The translations under genes and the position numbers were made by a program. 64,000 nucleotides of DNA, taken from positions 1,441,001-1,505,000 of the forward strand of contig JABMCL010001087.1 of the NCBI GenBank assembly GCA_018857735.1, written 5' to 3'. Positions within the stretch are counted from its first letter, which is position 1; the number at the start of each line of letters is the position of its first letter. Origin of the DNA: Alviniconcha marisindica (lineage: Eukaryota; Mollusca; Gastropoda; Provannidae). This document shows, piece after piece, positions 34,870-46,283 of the stretch. The notes beneath the pieces are model-generated. The model did not search any database and was not told the origin of the DNA. It worked only from the letters and a program-made list of their open reading frames with translations.

Positions 34870-35636
34870 GACACACCATGCACTCTTTCTCTCAGGGTCT
34901 CTGACTGTCTGGCTGTCTGTCTGTCTCTACCAGTACGTATGATGGATTGCTGATTTTGTTTCCAGTATTAGTTGATCTTATTCTTAACCAGTAAAATACT
35001 GGAAATTACCATTTAATGCAAACCCTGTATGAGTAAATGTTTACTGTGTTGTATTGTGATACCATTAATTTGGCTAAAAAAACAAAAAACAAATCAGTTT
35101 GCTGTTTAGTTTATAAATTATATGATCTTATTACACAGTAACATGATGAGAGAAACTAGAAAGTGACTGTAGAAGTCTGTGTTAATCTTATTATTGTTTC
35201 ACTAAAACTAGAACAGTGACAAATACATGTGCAACCTTTCTGTCCATCATTGTATCACAGCACAAGACCTGTGAAATAACTTAAGTCAGCCACTCTTTTC
35301 ATGGTTTAGCAATATGTTACAGACTTGCAGCAAGTGCTTGGAATTTTAGATTGCTGTCCAGCTTTTGATAAAACAAGGCTTAATCAACTTGATGGCTCTT
35401 GCAGTGGTATGGAAAACATACTGATAACATGTGTAGTAAGAGCAGAATAATCACAATAATGATCGTTTCTGTTCGGAATGTGATATTAAATCAAATTGTG
35501 AGTCAAGCATCATGTTACATTAGGTTGTAGCTGACAAAAGTTAAGATCAATTGTAATTTGTATGTATTGCATATATATATATATTATATAAATATAATAT
35601 GCTGCAAAACAAGGCTCTCTGTAGCTCCTTTTGTAG
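34870..35636. other. no gene seen; AT-rich, intron-like
   Basis: Unique AT-rich sequence with few repeats, unlike the rest of the window. Confidence 0.35.
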
Positions 35637-35741
35637 GAAAGGAGCAAGTCAGAGTTGGAGATACCTGTTTTTCAGAAGCAAACAACATTGACAATGTCAG
35701 TGACAGTTTAATAAGTGATGGACATCTAGCATATTTGCTTG
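35637..35741 (+). CDS. possible exon (phase 1 in, phase 1 out), unrecognised
   Basis: Acceptor-like CTGTAGCTCCTTTTGTAG is followed by an open stretch reading KEQVRVGDTCFSEANNIDNV then SDSLISDGHLAYLL, and a donor-like CTTG|GTATAT. The peptide has normal composition with acidic and hydrophobic residues. I cannot assign a family. The phase matches the two hydrophobic exon candidates at 37497 and 37856. A chance open frame cannot be excluded. Confidence 0.25.
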
Positions 35742-35849
35742 GTATATATTTATTTCTTAGGTCACAGTACATAGGACATGGTAATATGAAGTGAATTTCA
35801 GTTTGTTTCGTTTTTGAAAAATGGACATTCTAGGTCAGCCTCAACAGCA

Positions 35850-35903
35850 GAGAGAGAGAGAGAGAGAGAGAGGGATTTTGTGTGTGGATGTTTTAAATAT
35901 TTG

Positions 35904-35960
<57 letters not shown>
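35850..35960. repeat. (AG)n and (GT)n microsatellites
   Basis: AG 35850-35872 and GT 35907-35960, about 35 bp apart. Confidence 0.96.
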
Positions 35961-35964
<4 letters not shown>

Positions 35965-36351
35965 GAAGTGTCTTTGCTAGTTGTCTAGAATGCATGTTGT
36001 GTGTAAGAAAGCATGATGCATAAGATATGACGTATTTTATGATTCTAATCACATGTCATAGGAATCCAGCCAACTGGGCAGGCCTTGACAAAGACAGTGA
36101 CATGATTATTGCTTTGTGGTTCACAGAAGTTAGCAATTGTTGTTTAGATTTTTGCACAGTATGCAGTTTTGCAGGTGGAATTGCTTGCTAAGATTAATAT
36201 TAATGATAACATTAAAATTATTTTACCCTTAAAGCAAACTAACAAAACCATAGCAAACATGCAAAAACAGCAAGAAATAGACATAGATTACTAATTAAAA
36301 CAAACCTGCAACAAAAATGGAGTTTTAGAGATTTTATTATTTTCATTCAAA

Positions 36352-36424
36352 CACACACATGCACACACACGCGCATGCACGCACACACACACACGTACGC
36401 ACGAACGCACACACACACACACAC
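36352..36424. repeat. (AC)n microsatellite, irregular
   Basis: AC units mixed with GCGC, GTACGC and ACGA. Confidence 0.95.
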
Positions 36425-36459
36425 TTGTTGTGCTCATTAATTCCTAATTGCACATTCAG

Positions 36460-36639
36460 TGCAACACCCAATTTCTTGCCCTTTGGAACAAATGTGCAAC
36501 ACATTTTATTCAAAAGAGCTTTGGAAAAAATCAGATGTGCACTTGATCCATTGAGCAAGACCATGAGGCTGTACATTAGATCTACTCATCTAGTGTGCAC
36601 AGAATTAGCAGTGCTAAATTTGGCAAGAATACTGCAGAT
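36460..36639 (+). CDS. possible exon, unrecognised protein
   Basis: Acceptor-like TAATTGCACATTCAG, then 59 open codons including NFLPFGTNVQHILFKRALEK, IRCALDPLSKTMRLYIRSTH and LVCTELAVLNLARILQ, then a donor-like GCAGAT|GTAAGC. The peptide is non-repetitive and protein-like. Its entry phase fits the short exon at 32891-32913, but its exit phase does not fit the next candidate at 37497, so the gene model is incomplete or wrong. No family recognised. Confidence 0.25.
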
Positions 36640-36860
36640 GTAAGCAGGTGAAATAAAGGTCAGTTTCGCACAAACAAGAGAGAGAGAGAGAGAGAAGGGT
36701 GGAGGGGGAATGACTACTAATCTGTGAAACTATACTCTACCCAGAGAGTAAAATTCAGGACATGCTGTGTAATATTTAAGAACTTTTTTTTATAATTTAT
36801 TTAAAAATAGCTGATAGCAGATCTAATAAATAAGTAGTACTGGTAGCAAATTTATAGAAT

Positions 36861-36930
36861 CAACAAACAAGGGAGTTAATTAGCGCTGAAATACGTAACA
36901 CAAGTAAAACAACAAAGACCTGAGTTGCCT
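36861..36930 (+). repeat. dispersed ~60-bp repeat, copy 1
   Basis: AGTTAATTAGCGCTGAAATA, CGTAACACAAGTAAAACAAC, then AAAGACCTGAGTTGCCTAC. The second copy (63712-63770) differs at only a few bases and abuts the palindromic element at 63773. Confidence 0.9.
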
Positions 36931-37412
36931 ACAACATTAGTGTCGGTCACACTACTGAAACAGTGATCATCATCATGATCATGACTGTCAATTTGTAGTG
37001 TGCTATAATTAAACGTCAATGAAAAAGCCATGCTTGTGACATACTGGGGCAGTCATTGTGTTGTCAACACACATACACAAGATTTGTAAACAAAAATGGA
37101 GAATTTTAAGCATATGCACACCAATCTTTAGGCCACCTAACAGGATTTAAGTCATTGTTCAATCATAAAATAGCCCAGCCATGTGAACTGTTTACATTTG
37201 ATTATCTGTGTCTCACCCTTATGAAATCAGTGCATCAGTTGAAATACCTATCAGGCCATACCTCAAAGGGCCTTTTCACTGTGTGCGTGTGTGTTGACAT
37301 TGACAATTTCTTTAATTAAAGTGACATATTTAGAACTGAAGCAGTCAGGCCTTTGGCGTCTTGGATACAACGACATGTTTGAAACGTGGGTGGGAACTAG
37401 CTGCACATATGC

Positions 37413-37421
37413 TGTGTGTGT

Positions 37422-37466
<45 letters not shown>
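37413..37466. repeat. (GT)n microsatellite
   Basis: About 26 GT units with one GA interruption. Confidence 0.96.
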
Positions 37467-37470
<4 letters not shown>

Positions 37471-37496
37471 TGTGTGTCTGCGCATTTTCTGGACAG

Positions 37497-37553
37497 GTGT
37501 GGGTGTTACTGTAGTGATGTATCTGCCCATCTGTTGTGCTCTTGGTATTGTAG
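37497..37553 (+). CDS. possible short exon, hydrophobic segment
   Basis: CGCATTTTCTGGACAG|GTG opens a frame VGVTVVMYLPICCALGIV ending at ATTGTAG|GTGCAAA. The peptide is a plausible membrane span. Phase 1 in and out fits 35637-35741 before it and 37856-37960 after it. It is only 57 nt, so the statistical weight is low. Confidence 0.2.
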
Positions 37554-37660
37554 GTGCAAATGTGTAGGGTAAACAGTTGCATCATCAGTGCATGTCTGCA
37601 TCCGGCATGCTAAAATTTGTAGCTTTGACATAAGATAGATGTGCATGCATGCACACGTGT

Positions 37661-37661
<1 letters not shown>

Positions 37662-37709
<48 letters not shown>
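37662..37709. repeat. (GT)n microsatellite
   Basis: About 24 GT units. Confidence 0.97.
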
Positions 37710-37710
<1 letters not shown>

Positions 37711-37855
37711 GTATAAAAGTATGCCACTGGGTATGCCACTGGGTTCACATGTAAAATAAGCATCGAATACATTTATTTTTAGTGCTTACTCTTGTGTTTA
37801 TTTTTAACAGTTTTTTCTTCTTCTTCTGCTTGTCTCTACCATTTACATTACATAG

Positions 37856-37958
37856 ATGTATTTGGATTCCTTGCCGGAAGATTGGGTTGCATTATTTGGT
37901 TAAAACTTGCTGGCACAACAGCAGCAATACTTAGTCCTACCATTGTATTTTGTATGTT

Positions 37959-37960
<2 letters not shown>
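37856..37960 (+). CDS. possible exon, hydrophobic segment
   Basis: A long pyrimidine tract with TTTACATTACATAG precedes the open stretch VFGFLAGRLGCIIWLKLAGT then TAAILSPTIVFCML, strongly hydrophobic and consistent with one or two membrane spans. The possible donor TTAA|GTGTGT is merged with the following GT array, so the 3' boundary is uncertain. It could be part of a multi-pass membrane protein if the 33-38 kb gene is real; no family is recognised. Confidence 0.25.

Positions 37961-37961
<1 letters not shown>

Positions 37962-38027
<66 letters not shown>
37962..38027. repeat. (GT)n microsatellite
   Basis: About 33 GT units. Confidence 0.97.
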
Positions 38028-38028
<1 letters not shown>

Positions 38029-38125
38029 ACCTTATGTAATACGCAGGGATATCTATTAATTTTGCCAAATCAGTTGCAGAAACTTTCCCTATTCTTTTTC
38101 GATCGCCAGGTCCATAGAGACATTT

Positions 38126-38153
38126 ACCCATGTGCGCTGAAAAGCACATGGGT
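38126..38153. other. 9-bp perfect hairpin
   Basis: ACCCATGTG (38126-38134) and CACATGGGT (38145-38153) around a 10-nt loop. Confidence 0.75.
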
Positions 38154-38234
38154 CTGGCAGGACTTTTGTCCTCGTGTGAATTACTAGACATTCAGTCAGC
38201 TTTCTGTGCCAAATTAGAAAACGAAATACAGTGT

Positions 38235-38325
38235 TGAACCCGGGTCAAGCCAGGATCGATCATGGGACCCCAGCAGCTCGAAACGATAGCTGGGGACCGT
38301 TAGACGAGAGCCCGGTGACTGCTTT
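38235..38325 (-). mobile_element. tRNA-like SINE head (degenerate)
   Basis: The minus strand reads GGGCTCTCGTCTAACGGTCC, then GTCCCATGATCGATCCTGGC. The first could be a worn A-box region and the second a worn B box (ATCGATCC for TTCGAATCC). Near it on the plus strand, 38419-38440 carries the GACAGGATGTTAAAATCCTA tail. The call is tentative. Confidence 0.35.
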
Positions 38326-38919
38326 GCTTCGTAGACTCTTGGAAAACAGTTAAGGTCTGTGATTTTTCAGCATGGTCAATTGGTCCTTTTTTGTACTATG
38401 CCAAAGGTCCCTATGCGGTTGACAGGATGTTAAAATCCTAGAACTGTCTGATTATTGCCAAATGTCACTACGCTATATGCTCATGATAATTTTAACGAGT
38501 GCAGTTCTTTTTCTTATTTTTAAAATGGTACTTTTTTGCAGATAAACGAAGTTCCAGTCTCTTTGCAATTGAAACTTAACAGTTACGTCACATGATCAGT
38601 TGCGTGCTTCGCCAGAATAGACAGATTCGTTTACTGCAAATCTGCATGGATCAGATCAGACATTTCTGTGATATTGATATGGCTAAATTTCCTCCAATTA
38701 TGTATCAAGTAATATGCCTCCGTGTAAGTGGGTGAGTCGAGGATGAACACAACCACTTTGCACACTTTATACTTGACAGTGTGGTCAGACTTAGACAAGT
38801 ACTTGCTGTTATTGAAATTGAAAAGTAAGGGCTGTTCATGACTTACTGACTTTGCAAAATTGTGAAACTGAAAAGTAATGGCTGTCATGAAAGTGTGAAA
38901 GGAGGTGAGGTTGGGCGGG

Positions 38920-38945
38920 AGGGGGGGGGGGGGGGGGGGGGGGAG
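38920..38945. repeat. poly-G tract
   Basis: More than 20 consecutive G in a G-rich context. Confidence 0.94.
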
Positions 38946-39159
38946 GGCAATCATCTTTGTACACATGTCTTTGTGGTCAGACTTTGAGTGATCCTTATGT
39001 ATCGCTCCAGCTCCAAGTACTGCCCGAAGTTCATGGCGTACTGACTTTGCAAAATACTGAAGTAGAAAAAGTAAACGTTGTCACAAAAGATCTAAAACAT
39101 AAATGGTTGCCGGCGTTCGGAAACAACAACAAAAGCACACGTCAAAGTCCTCACGGCTC

Positions 39160-39275
39160 TGCGATAGCTCAGTTGGTGGACCTTGGTTCAGCTGCCTTCT
39201 TGTTACTGTACCCAGCAGCCTCGCTCAGAAGAACTTTGGTCGTCACTACAAATTCTGCTGAACGTTCCTGGATGT
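39160..39275 (+). mobile_element. tRNA-like SINE fragment (tentative)
   Basis: CTCTGCGATAGCTCAGTTGG then TGGACCTTGGTTCAGCTGC resembles an A box, but no proper B box follows. Confidence 0.3.
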
Positions 39276-39451
39276 AACAAGACAGAAAACTGGCATGTTC
39301 ATTTCATTGAAAGTTATTTTTTAATCCCAGCTCCTAATTCTATTTACTGATGATTGTAAGTAAATGCCCTCTCCTTGCCTTCCATTTATCTGTAGAATGA
39401 AAAATGTCAACAGTGATTTCAATCTTGTTCTGCTACAACACAACACAACAC

Positions 39452-39572
<121 letters not shown>

Positions 39573-40033
39573 CCAGATTAACCCACTTCTGCCAGCACCG
39601 ACGTAGGATATCTATAGTATATCTATGGTTATGCGTGACGCTTACAGCCCTGTCGAACCATTTTTGTTGACACAGCTCTTCAGTCCGGACAGAAGGGGAG
39701 TCGATCTTGCGTGCTTGACCATACACTATGGCTGCATTGCTTGATCTCAGTTTGGAATAAATCCAGGGAATAAGTTTCGTAAACTTTGTGCGTGCATACT
39801 GTCTTGTGTTCTGTAAAACTGTTGGGTTTCGGCTTTATTGTGTACACAATTATATAAGCTCTATTTTCGACCGATGCACGCACACATCGTCACATGCATA
39901 CATATACACGCACGCACAGACAACACATGCACATTCACAAAATGGAGAGATGACTGTTTGACGCAAGACACACGTTTTGGTTTGTTAATGGCATTGTGTG
40001 GAAGAGAGAAGCATATTAGTAGCTGTTCTTTAA

Positions 40034-40066
40034 CCCCCCCCCCCCACCCCCGCCCCCCACCCCCCT
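40034..40066. repeat. poly-C tract
   Basis: C-rich run with A and G interruptions before a short CT array. Confidence 0.93.
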
Positions 40067-40249
40067 CTCTCTCTCTGAGGCAAGGTAATCGCGGTGATGC
40101 CGATGTAGTTGTGTGTCATGTGCGGTCGCGCTGATGTGTGTGTGAAGTGATGTACAGTTCCGTAAATACTGATTTTTGTTCTTCTCCAGCTGTGTATATA
40201 TTCTTTACTTGCATAGTTTTTTTTCCAGTTTTTTTTCCCTTCAGTTTTT

Positions 40250-40424
40250 TTCCCTTCTGTTTTTATCGGGGTGGGTATTTTATTGGTATGAATGTCTGGT
40301 AGTTTTAGCTTGTGAGAGCCTACATGTATGCACGGGGTGCATGTGGTGCTGTGAACAGGCAAGGTTTTGTGTGGATATTTTTATGCGTCATATAAAACTT
40401 TTTTATTCATTCATTATTCATTGA
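40250..40424 (+). mobile_element. LINE 3' UTR end, CATT tail
   Basis: TGGTAGTTTTAGCTTGTGAG, AGCCTACATGTATGCACGGG, CAAGGTTTTGTGTGGATATT and TTTATGCGTCATATAAAACT, then ATTCATTCATTATTCATT. The same sequence ends the LINE fragment at 41718-42334, so the two are copies of one family. No coding part is recognisable here. Confidence 0.75.
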
Positions 40425-40429
40425 TTCTC

Positions 40430-41200
<771 letters not shown>

Positions 41201-41539
41201 CGTATACGTATCAACAGAAACTAACAAAAACGTTGCTGTTTACCAAAAAAAGTGTTTTGTTTACGTTGTCATCCCAGCACCGTCCATCGCTTTCTCTGCC
41301 AAGGACCGAAGGAGTTGCTGACTATTTCTTACACGGCCTCGGAAAACAGTCACTGTTCTTGATAAAGTTAGGAGATGCATCGGAGGAGTGTTGTCTTCTG
41401 CCAGCGCAGCGGACATATCGTTGGTTAATAGTTATTGACCTTGGCGTCAGTTTCACGGGTCATCGTGGAAGGATTTGCAATGCTATTGTAGACTGGTCTT
41501 ACATACGTAGTTGTGATCAGATATTGAGGCTGTGGCTGA

Positions 41540-42004
41540 CTCTTCAACCTGTTTGTGTCCAAAACTGTGAAAGATTTATTACGGTGCATCAAGCGACCGT
41601 AAGTGATGTTTGGTGTCCGAGACTGTGACTGCTTACCAAGCGACTGTAAGTGATGTTTTGTGTCCAAGATTGTGAAGGGACATAATTATAACTGCTTACC
41701 AAGCGACCGTAAGTGATCTTCTCCAAAAACACACCCCTTCTCTCCTTCTCAGATCAGCATCTAGATCTCTCCTTAATGTTCTCGGGCCCAGGGATTCCAA
41801 GACAAAGCGGTACGGCCAGCGAGCCTTCAGGTATGTCGCTCCCTCCTTCTGGAATGTCCTCCCCGAGAGCATCAAGGAGAAGGGCTCCATTCAGTCTTTC
41901 AGACCTTCGCTGAAAACCCATTTCTTTACCTAGGGATGATAGTCAATGCGATTGTGTACGTGCGCCTGCGCTGGTGTGTGTTAAGTGAAGTTGATGTTGC
42001 CATA

Positions 42005-42081
<77 letters not shown>

Positions 42082-42880
42082 TGCGTGTGATTCTTTTTTC
42101 TTTCTTTCTGTTATCATTATTTGTAACTCTGTATATTTTTTTTAAACATTTAACTGCTATGTATAGTTCCACTTTTGGGAAGGGGTGGGTGGGTAGGAGC
42201 TGTTTGTACCTTTGGTAGTTTTAGCTTGCGAGAGCTTACATGTATGCACTGTGTGGATCAGGCGCTGTGAACACGCAAGGTTTTGTGTGGAAGTTTTTTA
42301 TGCGCTATATATAAATTTTCATTCATTCTTTGATCATATTTTGTGTCCAAGACTGTAAAGGGACATAATTATTACTGCTTACCAAGCGACCGTAAGTGAT
42401 GTTTTGTGTCCAAGACTGTGAAGGGACATGATTATTACTGCTTACCAAGCGACCGTAAGTGATGTTTTGTGTCCAAGACTGTGAAGGGACATAACTATTA
42501 CTGCTTCCCAAGTGACCGTAAGTGATGTTTTGTGTCTAAGGCTCAACGGATATATTACAGCGCACCAAGCAACCGTAGGCGGTATTCTGTGTCCAAGGCT
42601 GTGAATGGAGGTCGCTGCGCATCAAGCGGCAGTAAACAATATTGTCCTTTGTCCAAGGCTAGGAATGGATATTTTGGAGCATCAAGTGGCCGTAAGCGAT
42701 ATTATTTTTGTCCAGTGTTATCAGTGGATATTACCGCGCACCAAGCATTCGTAAGGGACGTTATTTTTGTGCCCAGGCTGCTATGGTGTATCAAGCAGCC
42801 ATAAGCGATATTTTGTGTCCAAGACTATGGATGGATCTTGCCAGCAACGTTATTTTGTGTTTAAGGCTATGTCTGATGTT
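41540..42880 (+). repeat. 63-bp minisatellite, interrupted by a LINE fragment
   Basis: The unit contains TTTTGTGTCCAAGACTGTGA, AGGGACATAATTATTACTGC and TTACCAAGCGACCGTAAGTG. In the conserved part GTGTCCAAGACTGT starts at 42343, 42406 and 42469, exactly 63 bp apart. Degenerate units continue to about 42880 (TTTGTCCAAGGCT..., ATCAAGCGGC...) and precede the interruption from about 41555. About 12 units in all. The array stops at 41717 and resumes at about 42335. Confidence 0.93.
41718..42334 (+). mobile_element. LINE 3' fragment inserted in the minisatellite
   Basis: A frame from about 41775 reads GPRDSKTKRYGQRAFRYVAP, then SFWNVLPESIKEKGSIQSFR, PSLKTHFFT and a stop at about 41932. These are the FR..APSFWN-LP and F(R/K)..LKT(H)FF blocks of CR1-type RT C-termini. 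The UTR contains a GT array (42010-42078) and then the same 3' end as 40250-40424 (CAAGGTTTTGTGTGGAAGTT, TTTATGCGCTATATATAAAT). TGAT occurs at both junctions, a possible short target duplication. It is 5'-truncated. Confidence 0.85.
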
Positions 42881-42993
42881 ACCACTTAGTTTGTTTTCTT
42901 GTTTTTGTTGAAAGCTCGAAGCTGGTACACAATTCTTTGCGCTACCTGCACGTAGTGGGGAGGCTGCCGTGGTGTGAGTGTGTTTGCGTGCGT

Positions 42994-43000
<7 letters not shown>

Positions 43001-43078
<78 letters not shown>

Positions 43079-43100
43079 GAGACAGAGAGAGAGAGAGAGA
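43001..43100. repeat. (GT)n(AG)n compound microsatellite
   Basis: GT 43001-43057, AG 43058-43077, GAGACAG, then AG to 43100. The minus strand to the right reads GTGTAATAAAGTACTCTC, so the AG part looks like a (CT)n tail behind an AATAAAG signal. Confidence 0.96.
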
Positions 43101-43320
43101 GTACTTTATTACACAAGGATAAAGATTTAAGCACAAGTCGGCTTTTTTACAAATCTGTCCCTGATGACAAACACGGCAACACTCAATACGTCAAACAAGA
43201 GTACAAATAATTGCGGCAAACTAAAATACATCTTAAGAACAAGACAAAAAACTGCTCCTGTCTGAAACTTTGCAACATGCAAACTCAGCAAAGTTAGACG
43301 GATTCAGATCTGAATTTTGA

Positions 43321-43335
<15 letters not shown>
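43101..43335 (-). mobile_element. LINE-like 3' UTR with AATAAAGT and (CT)n tail (inferred)
   Basis: On the minus strand ATCTTTATCCTTGTGTAATA precedes AAGTA and the CT tail at 43100-43058. No coding part is recognisable. The upstream end carries the block repeated at 43495. Confidence 0.4.
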
Positions 43336-43357
<22 letters not shown>

Positions 43358-43535
43358 CAGAGAAATAGGAAAATGACAGAAGAGTGAATCTCTCTCTATA
43401 TATTTATAAACAGCAAAAAACAAAACAAAAAAACAACAACTACAAGATCACCTCTAGCAAGATTGGAAGTTAAACGGTGGCATATGAGTTTGCTGCAAAC
43501 TCAGCAAAGTAAGACTGATTCGAATCTGAATTTTC

Positions 43536-43595
<60 letters not shown>
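43277..43595. repeat. direct repeat: ~58-bp block plus (AG)n, two copies
   Basis: GCAAACTCAGCAAAGTTAGA with CGGATTCAGATCTGAATTTT at 43277 and GCAAACTCAGCAAAGTAAGA with CTGATTCGAATCTGAATTTT at 43495, each running into an AG array (43321-43336 and 43540-43592). After the second array the minus strand shows TATTAAAGTTGTCGAATTCG before the CT run, similar to the 23.8-kb tail. Confidence 0.9.
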
Positions 43596-43663
43596 TCGAA
43601 TTCGACAACTTTAATACTCAAAGATAGTAGCGCTAGGTCCTTTTGGACCCATGTAACACACAC

Positions 43664-43668
<5 letters not shown>

Positions 43669-43735
<67 letters not shown>
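43669..43735. repeat. (AC)n microsatellite
   Basis: About 33 AC units after CACAACAC. Confidence 0.97.
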
Positions 43736-43737
<2 letters not shown>

Positions 43738-44253
43738 TCGTGCATTTCCCTTCCTTTCGCTGTCGTTTTCTTTTTGACCCTCCCTCCCTCTCCTCTGCCC
43801 ATTCATCTACCTGTGATTAGCCAAACGCGCACGAACGTACGCACACACACACTTACGTGCACGCGCGCACGCACGCACGCACACACACACACTTTTGAGG
43901 ACGGATCAAACAACATCCAGGTGCAGGGTCATTCATAATGGAATCAAACATGACCCAATAGTAGATAATTTTATTTTTTATCTTCACAAACCTAAAAGCT
44001 CGCAGAACAAATGTGGTGCACAGGCTGGTTTTGTAAACCTGTTTAACGCCGAGTTGTTTCCGAAGAGGTAGGCTTCTGGCGGCGACTGAGATCCCAGGAG
44101 TTGGGGGAAGAGGGAGACTATGGCCTAGCGCTACACTGTCAGCACCAGAATGACTCCTGCATTAACATGGGCGGCGATGAGGGCCATTTTAATATTTCAT
44201 TAACTGTGAGGGACAAAGACTCCAAAAAATGCAACTTTTGAAGAGAGAGGAGA

Positions 44254-44320
44254 GCCGGAACAGAATCAAACCAAGGTCCTGCTTACCAGCCAAACGCCTT
44301 ACCGCTAGGCCAAGCCGGCT
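44254..44320 (-). mobile_element. tRNA-derived SINE head
   Basis: The minus strand reads AGCCGGCTTGGCCTAGCGGT, AAGGCGTTTGGCTGGTAAGC, then ACCTTGGTTTGATTCTGTTC. TTGGCCTAGCGGTAAGG is a good A box and GGTTTGATTC a good B box. The 5' GCCGG pairs with the terminal CCGGC, so part of the acceptor stem survives. The remaining mismatches and the SINE-rich context favour a SINE over a working tRNA gene. The body probably continues to lower coordinates (about 44150). Confidence 0.65.
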
Positions 44321-44666
44321 CACTTTGTGGCGCACTATGATGATCGTATGCTTTATATCAACATGGGTTAGGCTCACTGAATAATGTTGAAACCATCTGT
44401 TTTATAGTACATCGAAGTGGCAAATGTTGCAGATCATTTGAAATTTTAAGGGGAGTTCTGCTTCTAAACTGTTTTGCTGGAGAATGTTACCGATTTTTAA
44501 TTGATTAATAGTCGACATGGTGGAACTGATCCACAAAGAATCACTCCAGTCTGAAATGGCATAGGATCAAGCAACAATAGCGATGGAGGTATTTGTCTGA
44601 TGTCGGGAATCCCTTAGTTAAAAATTTTCAGACAAAATTCCGTGTATTGAAATGCGTGACGAAGAA

Positions 44667-44801
44667 GAACCGATTCACTCCCACAAGACCTTAGACACTG
44701 CTCAACCCTGTCATCTTTTAAAGCCAAACTGAAAACCATCCTCTTCTCACAGTATTTCAGCCCCAACTAATATCGATACCCAGTTTCTTCTACAGTCATT
44801 G

Positions 44802-44883
<82 letters not shown>

Positions 44884-45012
44884 CCATAGTAAATTGTTTT
44901 CGTAGGTGCTCTACATGTGTATAGAATATTGTATTTAGGTTAATATGTATCATGTGAGCGCTCAGGGCGTTGATGAGTGCATGATATGTGTACATTATTA
45001 TTATTATTAATT
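44667..45012 (+). mobile_element. LINE 3' end: RT C-terminus, GT-bearing UTR, ATT tail
   Basis: HSLPQDLRHCSTLSSFKAKL then KTILFSQYFSPN and a stop at about 44770: the S-L-P...R...SSFK-x-x-LKT-x-LFSQ terminal block, with no disabling change in this short part. The UTR holds a GT array (44810-44880), then TGTGAGCGCTCAGGGCGTTG and an ATT tail (44994-45011). Sister 3' end at 14085-14180. It is 5'-truncated. Confidence 0.85.
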
Positions 45013-45133
45013 AGTATTTGCAGAGTTTTGGAAGCTACCCGTTTAAGTGCAATTGACTGTCCCTTTGACTGGAAACTTGAGCTGCAAACCAAAGCTAAAC
45101 AACCGAGTGACTCGATGTCATCCTGTTCATGAC

Positions 45134-45306
45134 GTGGTGAAGTGTTGCTTAATGTCCTCAGATGTCAGTTGACATATTAGGGACAAGTTGTGACCAATGC
45201 CGAAGCACGGTTCAATAATTCTTTACGTCCACGGAAACCAGAAGGCTCGTTAGGACGGACAGCCCAGGACGGCCACCTCGACTCTCACACAGCTCCTGAA
45301 CTATGA
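45134..45306 (-). mobile_element. dimeric SINE copy D with 10-bp target-site duplication
   Basis: Flanked by TGTTCATGAC at 45124-45133 and 45307-45316. On the minus strand it matches copy C throughout: AGTTCAGGAGCTGTGTGAGA, GTCGAGGTGGCCGTCCTGGG, CCGTGGACGTAAAG, GCTTCGGCATTGGTCACAAC, GTCCCTAATATGTCAACTGA and GAGGACATTAAGCAACACTT. At 173 bp it has the same length as copy C. Confidence 0.93.
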
Positions 45307-45319
45307 TGTTCATGACTGG

Positions 45320-45800
45320 GGCATTTATGATTATGTACCCCCGCGACCGCAGACGCTGTTCTGTGTAAGGTTATATATCCCGGCTTCTAGCTGTACCATT
45401 GGGCTGTTGAGAGTTGTGTGATTTTGAGACGCACAGGATGCATACTATCGTGGAGCATTTGGAAAGTAGGATCCAGATCTGAAAACACATAAGATTGTTT
45501 TTACCTTTTGACTGAAATACGTGTGAACATGGTCGACAACATCACGCGTGGGATTAAATTGCAATGCATCCGGCTCCACCAGTCACGATTAAGGACTGTT
45601 CATGCTTTCAGGGTGTAACCTTGTGACCTGCTCTCTGCATGTTATGGTTATGCCCTTTTCGACTTGGCTAGCGTTCAGGAAGCAGGCACATAAAATTCGT
45701 CGTTAACGGATAAGCACTTTGAAATTTAGCAAACATTTCAATGCAACTTAGGCTATCGTTCAGAAAGATTCAAAAGGGCGCTATGACCATAGTCTTACAT
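45320..45800. other. no gene seen
   Basis: Unique sequence without supported features. Confidence 0.4.
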
Positions 45801-45803
45801 AGA

Positions 45804-45885
45804 AAATAATAATAATAATAATAATGGATATTTCTATGGCGCATGATCCCTAGCAAGATCTAGGGCACAATGCGGCGAACAAAAT
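45804..45885 (-). mobile_element. LINE/SINE 3' end with ATT tail
   Basis: The minus strand reads TGTGCCCTAGATCTTGCTAG, then CATGCGCCATAGAAATATCC, then six to seven ATT units. The GCGCCATAGAAAT-(ATT)n ending matches the minus-strand ends at 51005 and 55115. A 126-codon minus-strand frame immediately upstream (46283-45903) is not recognisable as RT. Confidence 0.6.
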
Positions 45886-45902
45886 ACTTACCGCGGTAGC
45901 CC

Positions 45903-46283
45903 TTACGTGCTTCCCTGTCTGGCCAGGTTAGTTTTTTTCGCCGGTGTTGTATGGGAAAGGACGTGTCGAATGATTTTACCTCGATTGCTCTTGGATGTTT
46001 GCAAATTGTTTGGAGCCCGTTTCGTGAAAAATACGGCGGCGTAGGACTTTTGTTTTTTGTTTTGTTTCACTCCCTCTTCGTCATAATGCACTGGGATACG
46101 TTCTCGTAAAACAACACTTTCATTTGTTTGGCATTGGGACCCCAGTCTACAGATTCGGCTCCGAGGAGGGACTGACATTCCCAATAATTTCCTTAATGAA
46201 GTGTGAAGGTTTTCTGTTACTCCTCTTTTTACTGCTTCTTTCCTTACACTAAGGTCTTCCGGACATAATAGAACGAATGTCAC
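45903..46283 (-). other. unassigned open frame
   Basis: 126 codons beginning MTFVLLCPEDLSVRKEAVKR, Lys/Arg/Ser-rich, with no motif I recognise. It could be degenerate element sequence leading to the ATT tail, or a chance frame. Confidence 0.15.

Noticed and set aside
41540..42880. CRISPR-like array
   Set aside because: The 63-bp units are tandem without variable spacers and decay gradually; they are a minisatellite.
44254..44320. Functional tRNA gene on the minus strand
   Set aside because: Five acceptor-stem pairs survive but the next two fail, and the region resembles a SINE head. A covariance-model scan would settle it.
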